Below are positions 36,531-44,275 of a DNA stretch of 62,351 nucleotides, one piece after another. The stretch is taken from NCBI GenBank assembly GCA_017435745.1, contig JAFSEN010000013.1:1-62351 (forward strand). The letters are read 5' to 3'. The DNA is from Oscillospiraceae bacterium (GTDB lineage: Bacteria; Bacillota; Clostridia; Oscillospirales; Ruminococcaceae). The notes under the pieces were generated by a model, which was not told where the DNA came from, made no database searches, and saw only the letters and a list, made by a program, of their open reading frames with translations. Position numbers and translations under genes: made by a program. The stretch's first letter is position 1. Each line of letters opens with the position of its first letter.

Positions 36531-36941
36531 TCAGCCGCAACCGCCGCAGGAACCGCAATCGCCGGAGCAACCGCCCTGTTCGGGTCTTGCAATGGTATCC
36601 GGGTCATCGCCTGCTGCAGACATCTGGATAATATGGAGAACGTATTCGAACATTTCGTTGAATTCGTCCTGTGCATTGTTGTAAGCAACCATTTTTTCGT
36701 GGTTTGTTGCAACGTCATAAAGCTCGTGAACAACTTTGTCGAGTTCTTCGATTTTTTTGTCGTCGCGGTCAGCTTTGGTAATTTCCTGGGTGAGTTCATA
36801 TCTTTTCATATTGAATTCGGCGATTTTTTCCTGGAGTTCATCGTCTTCTTCAACAGCCTGCTGGGCAGTGTTGAGAAGAATATAGCTTTCCTCCTGCTGG
36901 ATTTTTTTGCCGAGTTCGCGTGCCATTTCGATAACAGTCAT
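36531..36941 (-). CDS. YlbF/YmcA family protein with Cys-rich tail
   Basis: A 136-residue helical protein of the Com_YlbF family. In Bacillus subtilis YlbF, YmcA and YaaT form the Fe-S-containing Y-complex that directs RNase Y. The helical domain spans about 1-115 (AQQAVEEDDELQEKIAEF). The C-terminus carries a Gly-Cys tail, GGCSGDCGSCGGCG, with four Cys, likely to bind a metal or Fe-S cluster. It lies four bases after miaB, another Fe-S protein gene. Confidence 0.88.
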   Translation of the reverse strand: MTVIEMARELGKKIQQEESYILLNTAQQAVEEDDELQEKIAEFNMKRYELTQEITKADRDDKKIEELDKVVHELYDVATNHEKMVAYNNAQDEFNEMFEYVLHIIQMSAAGDDPDTIARPEQGGCSGDCGSCGGCG

Positions 36942-36945
36942 TTAT

Positions 36946-38328
36946 TTATTCCTCCGTTTTAATAATTTCTCCGTCAAGAGCCCAGCCGAGGGACTCTTTT
37001 AAATATACTTTTGCAAAACCTTTTTTAACATCGCTTCTGGGGACGCGGACCACAAGGTTTTCATAGCTTCTTCCGCTGATATATCCTTCGCCGACATCAA
37101 CTTCGTCATCGAAAAGAACCGTTGTTGTTTTTCCGACAAAGGAGGCGTTGATCTCGTGGCTGATTTCAGTCTGGAGATCAAGCAGACGCTGAAAGCGGTT
37201 TGAGGAAACATCATGCGGAATCTGGTCTTCCATAACAGCGGCCTTTGTTCCCTCTCGTTTTGAATAGATAAAGCTGTAGGTCATGCTCCATCTTGCTTTT
37301 CTGGAAAGTTCCATGGTCGCTTCAAAATCTTTCTCGGTTTCACCGGGAAAACCGACGATAATGTCGCTTGTTATTGTAACGTCGGGAATAATTTTCCTTG
37401 CCATATCAACAAGTTCCATATAATGTTCCGCGGTATATCTTCTGTTCATCCTTCGAAGAACGTCGTCCGAACCGCTCTGCACCGGAAGATGGATGTAATT
37501 GCAAACTTTTTCGCAATCGCGGATTGCTTCAAGAAGCTCTCTGGTGCAATCTTTAGGATGGGAAGTCATGAATTTTATGCGGAAATCTCCCGGAATTGTA
37601 TTTACCTCGCGCAAAAGCTCTGCAAAGGTCATTCCCTTTACAAGCCCTTTTCCGTAAGAGTTTACGTTCTGGCCAAGCAAAGTTATCTCTTTATAACCTG
37701 CTGCGACGATTTCTCTTGCTTCCGCAAGGATATTTTCCGGTTCTCTGCTCTTTTCCCTTCCACGAACAAGAGGCACTACACAGTATGTGCAAAAGTTATC
37801 GCATCCATGCATAATCGGAAGATTTGCTTTCATATCATTGTCCCGGTGTATCGGAAGATATTCCGCCATACAGCCTTCACCTTCGCCGATATCAAACTGG
37901 CGTTTGTTTGCAACGATATGTTTATAAACAAGTTCCGGAAGTCTTGGAGCCGCGTGAGTTCCGAAAACAATATCAACAAACGGATAGCTTTGGCGGAATT
38001 TTTTTGCAATATGTTCCTGCTGGACCATACATCCGCAAACGGCAATTATCATATTCGAATTTTCTTCATGGGCTTTTTTAAGAATACCTACATTTCCGAA
38101 AACTCGTTTTTCTGCATTTTCCCTTATTGCGCAGGTATTGAAAATAACAAATTCCGCGTCTTTTTCGGAATCAACTATTTTATATCCCATCTGTTCAAGA
38201 AGGCCTTCAAGCTTTTCGCCGTCAGAAAAATTCTGCTGGCATCCGTATGTATGGACATAAGCGGTGTGCTCCCCTTCTCTTTCCGAAAGGATTTTTTTTA
38301 CCTTTTCAATATAATTAATTTCGGGCAT
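36946..38328 (-). CDS. miaB: tRNA-2-methylthio-N6-dimethylallyladenosine synthase
   Basis: A radical-SAM methylthiotransferase acting at A37 of tRNAs that read UNN codons. The 460-residue protein has the N-terminal UPF0004 domain with cluster Cys in TYGCQQN, FNTCAIRENA and CGCMVQQ, the radical-SAM motif GCDNFCTYCVVP near 175, and a C-terminal TRAM domain (TTVLFDDEVD to VYLKESLGW). AAAGGAAG precedes the ATG. It is first in an operon with ylbF and deoC. Confidence 0.97.
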   Translation of the reverse strand: MPEINYIEKVKKILSEREGEHTAYVHTYGCQQNFSDGEKLEGLLEQMGYKIVDSEKDAEFVIFNTCAIRENAEKRVFGNVGILKKAHEENSNMIIAVCGCMVQQEHIAKKFRQSYPFVDIVFGTHAAPRLPELVYKHIVANKRQFDIGEGEGCMAEYLPIHRDNDMKANLPIMHGCDNFCTYCVVPLVRGREKSREPENILAEAREIVAAGYKEITLLGQNVNSYGKGLVKGMTFAELLREVNTIPGDFRIKFMTSHPKDCTRELLEAIRDCEKVCNYIHLPVQSGSDDVLRRMNRRYTAEHYMELVDMARKIIPDVTITSDIIVGFPGETEKDFEATMELSRKARWSMTYSFIYSKREGTKAAVMEDQIPHDVSSNRFQRLLDLQTEISHEINASFVGKTTTVLFDDEVDVGEGYISGRSYENLVVRVPRSDVKKGFAKVYLKESLGWALDGEIIKTEE

Positions 38329-38486
38329 TGAAACTTCCTTTCTGCCTTTAAAAAATCAGATATCATCCTTATTCTAATATATTATCACGAATAACTAATT
38401 TTATCAATAGTATGGAATGCGAATATGTTTAACAAACGTTTTTCGCGTCAATAATATCTTCGCAAATAAATTACGGAGTGATAAAA

Positions 38487-38843
38487 ATGACCGTTAAAAG
38501 AGGAGATATTTATTATGCCGATTTAAGCCCTGTTGTCGGTTCGGAACAGGGCGGTATCCGTCCGGTACTTATTGTTCAGAATGACGTTGGGAACAAATTC
38601 AGCCCCACTGTTATTGCCGCAGCAATAACAAGTCAGAAAGACAAAACAAAGCTTCCTACCCACATTTCTGTTTCTTCGCAAAATTGCGGGCTTGCAAAAG
38701 ATTCAATCGTTCTTCTTGAACAGATACGAACCATTGACAAACAGCGTCTTAAAGAACACATGGGGCATCTTGACGACGGAGCAATGAATAAAATTGACGA
38801 AGCGCTTTCGATAAGTTTCGGGCTTGGCAATACGGCAATATAA
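38487..38843 (+). CDS. mazF: MazF/EndoA family mRNA interferase
   Basis: A 118-residue toxin endoribonuclease very close to Bacillus EndoA/NdoA: VKRGDIYYADLSPVVGSEQ, GIRPVLIVQND, NKFSPTVIAAAITSQ and LLEQIRTIDKQRL. ATG 38487 has GGAGTG upstream; the GTG three codons earlier overlaps that site. The 158 bases between it and the divergent miaB gene hold no ORF able to encode the usual EndoAI/MazE antitoxin, and none follows. Confidence 0.93.
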   Translation: MTVKRGDIYYADLSPVVGSEQGGIRPVLIVQNDVGNKFSPTVIAAAITSQKDKTKLPTHISVSSQNCGLAKDSIVLLEQIRTIDKQRLKEHMGHLDDGAMNKIDEALSISFGLGNTAI

Positions 38844-38877
38844 AAAACGGAAGGGGGTGTTCCCTTCCGTTTTTTTA
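38842..38877. terminator. Bidirectional terminator
   Basis: Stem AAAAAACGGAAGGG/CCCTTCCGTTTTTT, between mazF and the converging kinase-like gene. Confidence 0.92.
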
Positions 38878-39744
38878 CTTAAGCAAAATGTTAAGCTTAT
38901 CTTCAAATCCGTTTTCAAGTTCTTCAAGAAGTTCATTTCCCCAATCCGGAAACTCCTCTCTTTTGCAGGCAAAGAAAAGCGAAGAAAGAACCATTGCAAT
39001 TTCTTCGGTAAGTTTTTCATGCTCGTCGATTTTACCATATTCCCGGAGAAAAGCTTTTTTGGCTTTTTCCGAAAGCGACCAGCAGACATTGTTTATATCT
39101 GAATATGCCGGGCCTTTCCCGAAAAGATTATAATCAAACATAAAAGCTTTTTTCTTGTCTTTAGACACAACAAGATTTGTATAATAAAAATCGTTGTAAT
39201 TGAAAGTTTTTTTCATACTTTCAATTTCATTTTTTATTTTATAAAAATTACTATCTATGGTTTTCCATACAGACAACTTTTCTGTTCCTGTTTTTTCTTT
39301 TATAAAAGCGATGTTTTCCCTTGTTATTACCGAATTTTCCGAATAAAATGGCTCACTGTGCAGCGCAAGATATTCATATCCTGCAGTATGGAGTTTTTTG
39401 TACCATATCGCAAGAGCCTTTGCAATTTCCGGATCGGACATATCCTCTTTTTTTCCAAGGCGAAGAGTTTTGCTTTCCGAAATATCATCCATTAAAATTG
39501 CTTTCTTTGTTTTTTTGAAAATTTTTATCGTTTCTATTCCGATTTCATCAAGAATTTCATAAATGCGGATCTCCCTTCGGAAATCCGCATTATCAAAATA
39601 TTTCAGCACAAAACTTTTTTCTCCGGATTTTATTCGAAGAAGTGCAATTCCGTCCTTTTCCCGGATTTTTTCTATGGAATCCGCCGAAAAACCAAAGATT
39701 TCAAATTCTGCTTTTGCTTTTTGAAAAATTTTTTCGTCATTCAT
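38875..39744 (-). CDS. Aminoglycoside/choline phosphotransferase-like protein
   Basis: A 289-residue protein kinase-fold phosphotransferase of unclear substrate. The nucleotide-binding Lys lies in KSFVLKYFDN; the catalytic loop reads YNDFYYTNLV where relatives have HGDxxxxN, so the His-Gly is lost while Asp and Asn remain; MFDYNLFGKGPAYSD supplies the metal Asp. ATG 39744 overlaps the WYL regulator gene by eight bases, indicating co-expression. Confidence 0.75.
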   Translation of the reverse strand: MNDEKIFQKAKAEFEIFGFSADSIEKIREKDGIALLRIKSGEKSFVLKYFDNADFRREIRIYEILDEIGIETIKIFKKTKKAILMDDISESKTLRLGKKEDMSDPEIAKALAIWYKKLHTAGYEYLALHSEPFYSENSVITRENIAFIKEKTGTEKLSVWKTIDSNFYKIKNEIESMKKTFNYNDFYYTNLVVSKDKKKAFMFDYNLFGKGPAYSDINNVCWSLSEKAKKAFLREYGKIDEHEKLTEEIAMVLSSLFFACKREEFPDWGNELLEELENGFEDKLNILLK

Positions 39745-40729
39745 AAATATCAAAAAGTTCTTTTGCTCTGTTTTTTATTTTTTTCCGTATATTTTCCGGC
39801 GAAACGACCTTAATATCTTCCGCAGAAAACTGCATTATCCAGCGCAAAAGTCCCTCGCCTTCAGCGGCATAAACTTCGGTTCTGAAACGGTTTTCACCGA
39901 TTGGAACCGTTCTTATTTCTTCTCCGAATTCATTTCGGACATCTTTTGCAATTTTCTCATTACATTCGAGAACAAGTTTTACAGATTCGCCGCCATACAT
40001 ATTGACGCTTCTGCGAAGATAATCGCCTATTGAAAAACTTCCCCGAAGTTCTTCAATTTCGTTTCTTGGGCGAATCGGAGTTTTTATAATTTCAACATTT
40101 GTCATCATCTCCACATGGAAATGGATAAGATGGTCGTGGCTTTTGCTGTTGCCGATAAGAAAATAGCTGTCGTTATCCCAGCAAAGATAATAGGGCGAAA
40201 TTTCATAAACATGTCCGTCGCGCTTTAGCTGCATTTTTCCGTCCGGCGCAAACTCAAAATATTGGAATGTGATGCGCTTTCCGTTTTTAATTGCGGTTAT
40301 GACTTTGTCGATATTATAGCGCACCTTTTTGTTTTTTGATTTAATTTTTTCATCAATAAAAGTGTGGTTTTTAATTATTTCCTCGCCGGTTGGACTTGCA
40401 AGTTCGCAAAGCTTATCAACTATCGAGGAGGAATCTTCGTAAGTGATGAATTTTGCGCCGGAAACCGCATCTGCAATAATCTTAAGTTCATAATCTTCAA
40501 AAAGTTGGTCAGTCATATAATATCCGCGCTTGAATTCATCACAAAGAATTATTGAATATCCCGCATCCCGAAGAGCGGCAATATCCCTTGCAACGGATTT
40601 TCTTTCCGCAGTGATCCCTTTTTCATTAAGATATGAAATCAGCTCGTTTGTATTTACCGGGTGCTGTTCATCTGTTTTTTTAAGTCTTTCAAGAATAAAA
40701 AGAAGTTTTCCTTTTGTTCTGCCTTCCAT
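39737..40729 (-). CDS. WYL-domain transcriptional regulator
   Basis: A 330-residue regulator with an N-terminal winged helix (LISYLNEKGITAERKSVARDIAAL) and a WYL sensing domain (ITFQYFEF, YEISPYYLCWDNDSYFLIG) plus a C-terminal WCX region (VVSPENIRKKI). Start ATG 40729 (MEGRTKGKLLFI) fits the family; the open frame upstream to 40954 has no homologous look. Ligand unknown. Translationally coupled to the kinase-like gene. Confidence 0.9.
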   Translation of the reverse strand: MEGRTKGKLLFILERLKKTDEQHPVNTNELISYLNEKGITAERKSVARDIAALRDAGYSIILCDEFKRGYYMTDQLFEDYELKIIADAVSGAKFITYEDSSSIVDKLCELASPTGEEIIKNHTFIDEKIKSKNKKVRYNIDKVITAIKNGKRITFQYFEFAPDGKMQLKRDGHVYEISPYYLCWDNDSYFLIGNSKSHDHLIHFHVEMMTNVEIIKTPIRPRNEIEELRGSFSIGDYLRRSVNMYGGESVKLVLECNEKIAKDVRNEFGEEIRTVPIGENRFRTEVYAAEGEGLLRWIMQFSAEDIKVVSPENIRKKIKNRAKELFDIYE

Positions 40730-40800
40730 TTTTTTAAGCACCGCCTTTCCTTTATAAATACATTTTACCACATATCCTATGACAAAACTGCACCAACAGG

Positions 40801-41400
40801 TTATTTTTTCTTCCAATTCTGTACTTTTTCGATTATCCATCCGGAAAGAAGCACCGTTACAAGCGAATATGCTATTTGTACAAACGGAATATATGTAAGA
40901 GAAAGCAAAAGTACCGTCATATCCGTTGAAAGATACGCTGTTGAGATTTTGCATTTTAATTTTTTTGAAATTGCAAGCGCAAGAGCATCATCGCCGGCGC
41001 AGGCTCCGCCCTGGCGAACAACGATTCCCGCGCCGATTCCAACAAAAACCGCGCCCACAATTGCCGCAGCAAGCGGATATGGGTTCAAATCCGGCAAAAG
41101 AGGCGGAAACTGTTCAAGAACAGCATAAAATGCGGAATATCCCAAAGTTCCCACAAATGATTTAAGAATAAATTCTTTTCCCAGAAAAACGAAACCAAGA
41201 AAATAGCATGTTCCGTCAAGAAACGGCGCAGTTACCGCAGGAGAAAGACCGAACCAATGGTTGAGCAAAAGTTCAATTCCCCAGATTCCGCCTTCGGTGA
41301 TAATTGTTCTTGAATGGATATTATACATTCCGAAAGCAAGTATAAATGCTCCGATCAATATATAAACAAGATAAAAATATCTTTTTACAAGTTTTTTCAA
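40801..41400 (-). CDS. YitT family membrane protein (short form)
   Basis: A 199-residue membrane protein with about five helices and the YitT pattern (GIWGIELLLNHWFGLSP, GIGAGIVVRQGGACAGDD). It lacks the C-terminal DUF2179 domain of its neighbour. The start is probably TTG 41400 behind AAAGGA, 13 bases after the neighbour's stop; a GTG at 41451 would overlap it by 38 bases. Function unknown. Confidence 0.82.
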   Translation of the reverse strand: MKKLVKRYFYLVYILIGAFILAFGMYNIHSRTIITEGGIWGIELLLNHWFGLSPAVTAPFLDGTCYFLGFVFLGKEFILKSFVGTLGYSAFYAVLEQFPPLLPDLNPYPLAAAIVGAVFVGIGAGIVVRQGGACAGDDALALAISKKLKCKISTAYLSTDMTVLLLSLTYIPFVQIAYSLVTVLLSGWIIEKVQNWKKK

Positions 41401-41413
41401 AAAATTTTTCCTT

Positions 41414-42277
41414 TCAGTTAAATCCACGGAAACCTTTACCGATGATTTCACTGCTGTTTGTGATCATCATAAAGGCGGTTGGTTCAACATCTTTTATAAA
41501 ACGGCGAAGACGGACCGCCTGGCTTCTTTTAAGAACAACAAGAACAATGTTTTTTTCGGTATGGGAATAAGCTCCCTCTGCTTTATAAATTGTTGCGCTT
41601 CTGTGAAGTTCGTTATGGATAAAATCGCATATAGGTTTCGGATTTGTTGTAATGATAGTAAAGTATTTGCAAAGATTCATATTTTCGATTGCGCCGTCCA
41701 TAATAAGGGTCTTTGCAAAAAGACCTGTCATAGAATAAAGACCAGTTTCGAAATCGAAAACGAGGAACGCGCTTAGGGTTATCAAAATGTCAACCGCAAA
41801 AATCGCTGTACCGATTTCCATAGTCGTATATTTTTTGAGAAGCATTGCAACAATATCGGTACCGCCGCTGGAAGCATCCATATTGAAAAGGATTGCGGAA
41901 GCAACCGCAGGGATTGCAACGGCAAAAAGAAGTTCGATTACCGGTTCATCTGTAAGAGGTTCGGTTATGGGTTTTATTTTATCAAGTACTGAAAGCCCCA
42001 CAGTTGAAAGAATTGTTACATAAAGGGTTTTTCCGGCAAAAACTTTTCCGAGGACAATGAATCCGATTATCAGAAGAACTGCGTTCATTGCAAGGTTAAG
42101 GGTACTTGCGGGAACTTGGAAAACACGGCTTAAAACAATCGAAAGACCGGTTATACCGCCGAAAGTAAAGTTGTTGGGGTATTTAAAAAGCCATGTGCTT
42201 ACGATGAGAAGAAGCGATGCTATTGTAAGAAGCCCATATTCCTTGATGAATTTAAAAACAGGTTTTGTGTTATCCAT
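41414..42277 (-). CDS. YitT family membrane protein with DUF2179 domain
   Basis: A 287-residue protein with about five transmembrane helices (FTFGGITGLSIVLSRV, NMDASSGGTDIVAMLL) and a C-terminal cytoplasmic DUF2179 domain (YFTIITTNPKPICDFI, IVLVVLKRSQAVRLR). Paralog of the next gene. AAGGAGATAAATT precedes the ATG. Transport role suspected for the family but unproven. Confidence 0.9.
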   Translation of the reverse strand: MDNTKPVFKFIKEYGLLTIASLLLIVSTWLFKYPNNFTFGGITGLSIVLSRVFQVPASTLNLAMNAVLLIIGFIVLGKVFAGKTLYVTILSTVGLSVLDKIKPITEPLTDEPVIELLFAVAIPAVASAILFNMDASSGGTDIVAMLLKKYTTMEIGTAIFAVDILITLSAFLVFDFETGLYSMTGLFAKTLIMDGAIENMNLCKYFTIITTNPKPICDFIHNELHRSATIYKAEGAYSHTEKNIVLVVLKRSQAVRLRRFIKDVEPTAFMMITNSSEIIGKGFRGFN

Positions 42278-42295
42278 AATTTATCTCCTTAGTGG

Positions 42296-43522
42296 TCAGA
42301 TAACCTGGAAAATATAGAATTTAAGATAATCAGTTTCAGGAACGTTCCAAAGTATTGGGTGGTCCGGAGATTGCTGTCTTGCTTCTATTTGGCGAAGCTC
42401 AATTCCCGCATCTTTTGCGGCGCTTCTGAGCATTTTTACAAAAAGCTCGTCCGGCATAAAATGTGAACAGGAAGCCGTTGCAAAATATCCGCCCCGCGGA
42501 AGAAGCTTCATAGCTCTAAGGTTGATGTCTTTATAACCTTTAAAAGCGCTGTCAACGGTTTTTCTGGATTTTGTAAAAGCCGGAGGATCAAGGATTATAA
42601 AATCAAATTTTTCCGCTTTATTATCAAGATTGGTAAGCAGGTCGAAAACATCGGCAACACGAAATTCCATAACATCCGTAAGGCCGTTCTGCTCTGCGTT
42701 GCGCTTTGCCATTTCAATTGCAGATTCGGAGATATCCACAGCGCAAACATAGTTTGCGCCGCCTTTGGCGGCATTGAGCGCAAAGGAACCGGTATGAGTG
42801 AAGCAATCTAGAACTCTCTTCCCTTTTGCAATTTTTGAAACAGCAAGACGGTTATATTTTTGGTCAAGGAAAAATCCGGTTTTCTGGCCGTTTTCAAAAT
42901 CAACGCTGTATTTTATTCCGTTTTCGATAATTTCTGTTTCGGTTGAATCGGGAATTTCAACTCCTTCAAGCGGATACCAGCCTTTGTTTTCTTTCATTCC
43001 TTCCAGTTTACGGATTGCAACATCGTTGCGTTCGTAAATTCCGCGAACAGCTTGTCCGTCTTCCAAAAGCACTTCATAAAGAGCAGAAAAAACAATGTTT
43101 TTTATTTTTTCCATTCCTATTGAAAGGCATTGTGTAACAAGGATATTGCCGAATTTATCAACTGTCAGACCCGGGAACTGGTCCGCTTCACCAAAAATAA
43201 GACGGCAGCAGCCGATATCTTCGCCCATTACGGTTTTTCGGTAATCCCATGCATATTTTACTCTTCTTTTCCAAAAGTCATAGTCGAATTTATCGTTTGC
43301 ATTTTTTGAAACAAGGCGGATCCTTATTTTGCTTTCGGTGCTTACAAAACCGGTGCCTATGTATTTTCCTTTTTCGGAAACGGCATCAACAAGAGAACCG
43401 TTTTCGTATTCACCTTCGATTTTTATAACTTCGGCATCGTATATCCATGGATGTCCCCCAGACACCCAGTTTTCGCCCTTTTTTGTTATTGTTGCTTTTG
43501 GAAAGCATCTTTCTGTTTTCAT
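42296..43522 (-). CDS. RlmI-like 23S rRNA cytosine-C5 methyltransferase
   Basis: A 408-residue SAM-dependent methyltransferase: N-terminal PUA domain (KKGENWVSGGHPWIY), central RNA-binding region and a Rossmann domain with VLDCFTHTGSFALNAAKGG, VDISESAIEMAKRNAE and DFIILDPPAF, then FATASCSHFM with the catalytic Cys region. It is similar to E. coli RlmI (m5C1962). ATG 43522 follows GAGAGG; the longer frame to 43579 overlaps the preceding gene. Confidence 0.92.
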   Translation of the reverse strand: MKTERCFPKATITKKGENWVSGGHPWIYDAEVIKIEGEYENGSLVDAVSEKGKYIGTGFVSTESKIRIRLVSKNANDKFDYDFWKRRVKYAWDYRKTVMGEDIGCCRLIFGEADQFPGLTVDKFGNILVTQCLSIGMEKIKNIVFSALYEVLLEDGQAVRGIYERNDVAIRKLEGMKENKGWYPLEGVEIPDSTETEIIENGIKYSVDFENGQKTGFFLDQKYNRLAVSKIAKGKRVLDCFTHTGSFALNAAKGGANYVCAVDISESAIEMAKRNAEQNGLTDVMEFRVADVFDLLTNLDNKAEKFDFIILDPPAFTKSRKTVDSAFKGYKDINLRAMKLLPRGGYFATASCSHFMPDELFVKMLRSAAKDAGIELRQIEARQQSPDHPILWNVPETDYLKFYIFQVI

Positions 43523-43532
43523 AAAAAACCTC

Positions 43533-44153
43533 TCAATATATAAGGTCTTCCGGTTGGAATTCCAAAATTTTAAAATCATCGTCTTTTCCGCAAAAAGCGG
43601 CAGTAAAAGGCGCTTCGTTAATATTTCCGCAGAAAAAACGCATTTTTCTGCCTTTTATTTCATGTTCTTCCGAAAGCGGAAGAACTGAAAAATTTTTCGA
43701 CGAAAAGGAAAAACCCGTTCCTAGAAATTTGAGCACCGCTTCTTTTGCCGTCCATATTCTTAAGAATTTTTCCGTGCTCAGTTTTGCAAAAGCTTTTTCA
43801 TCCTCTGTAAAACAACGTTCCATAAGCCTTTCGTTCGGGTTTTGGTGCATTTCAACGTCAATTCCGATTTCATCTTCCGAAACAGCGAGAACCGCATATC
43901 TTCTGCTGTGAGAAACATTGAAGAACGGACCTTTTTTCAAAAACGGTTTTCCGTGTTCGTTATAAAAAATCAAATCGTCATCCGTTATACCAAGAACTTT
44001 TTTTATCATAAGCCCCGAAACTGCAGAAAGAAGAGCTTCGTTTTTATTTATAATACGCTCCGCTTTTTCTTTTCTTTTTTCCGGCAAAAGAAAAATACAT
44101 TCCTCGTAGAGATGTTCAAAATTTTTCATATCGCAATAAAATATCTGCGGCAA
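43533..44153 (-). CDS. 4'-phosphopantetheinyl transferase (Sfp type)
   Basis: Transfers phosphopantetheine from CoA to carrier proteins. The 206-residue protein has the Sfp motifs GKPFLKKGPFFNVSHS, EIGIDVEM and RIWTAKEAVLKFLG. No peptide or polyketide synthase is in the window, so the target is unknown; it could also serve fatty-acid ACP. Start uncertain: TTG 44153 follows GAGGTG by five bases; GTG 44162 would overlap that site. Confidence 0.9.
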   Translation of the reverse strand: MPQIFYCDMKNFEHLYEECIFLLPEKRKEKAERIINKNEALLSAVSGLMIKKVLGITDDDLIFYNEHGKPFLKKGPFFNVSHSRRYAVLAVSEDEIGIDVEMHQNPNERLMERCFTEDEKAFAKLSTEKFLRIWTAKEAVLKFLGTGFSFSSKNFSVLPLSEEHEIKGRKMRFFCGNINEAPFTAAFCGKDDDFKILEFQPEDLIY

Positions 44154-44275
44154 ACCGAACACCTCGCTTATTTACATTTAAAATTAATCTGTTATAATAT
44201 TAATACATATTTATTCAATTTATTTTATCACATATAAATGTATTTTCAAGTGTTATTTGAAAGAAGGGCATAAAT

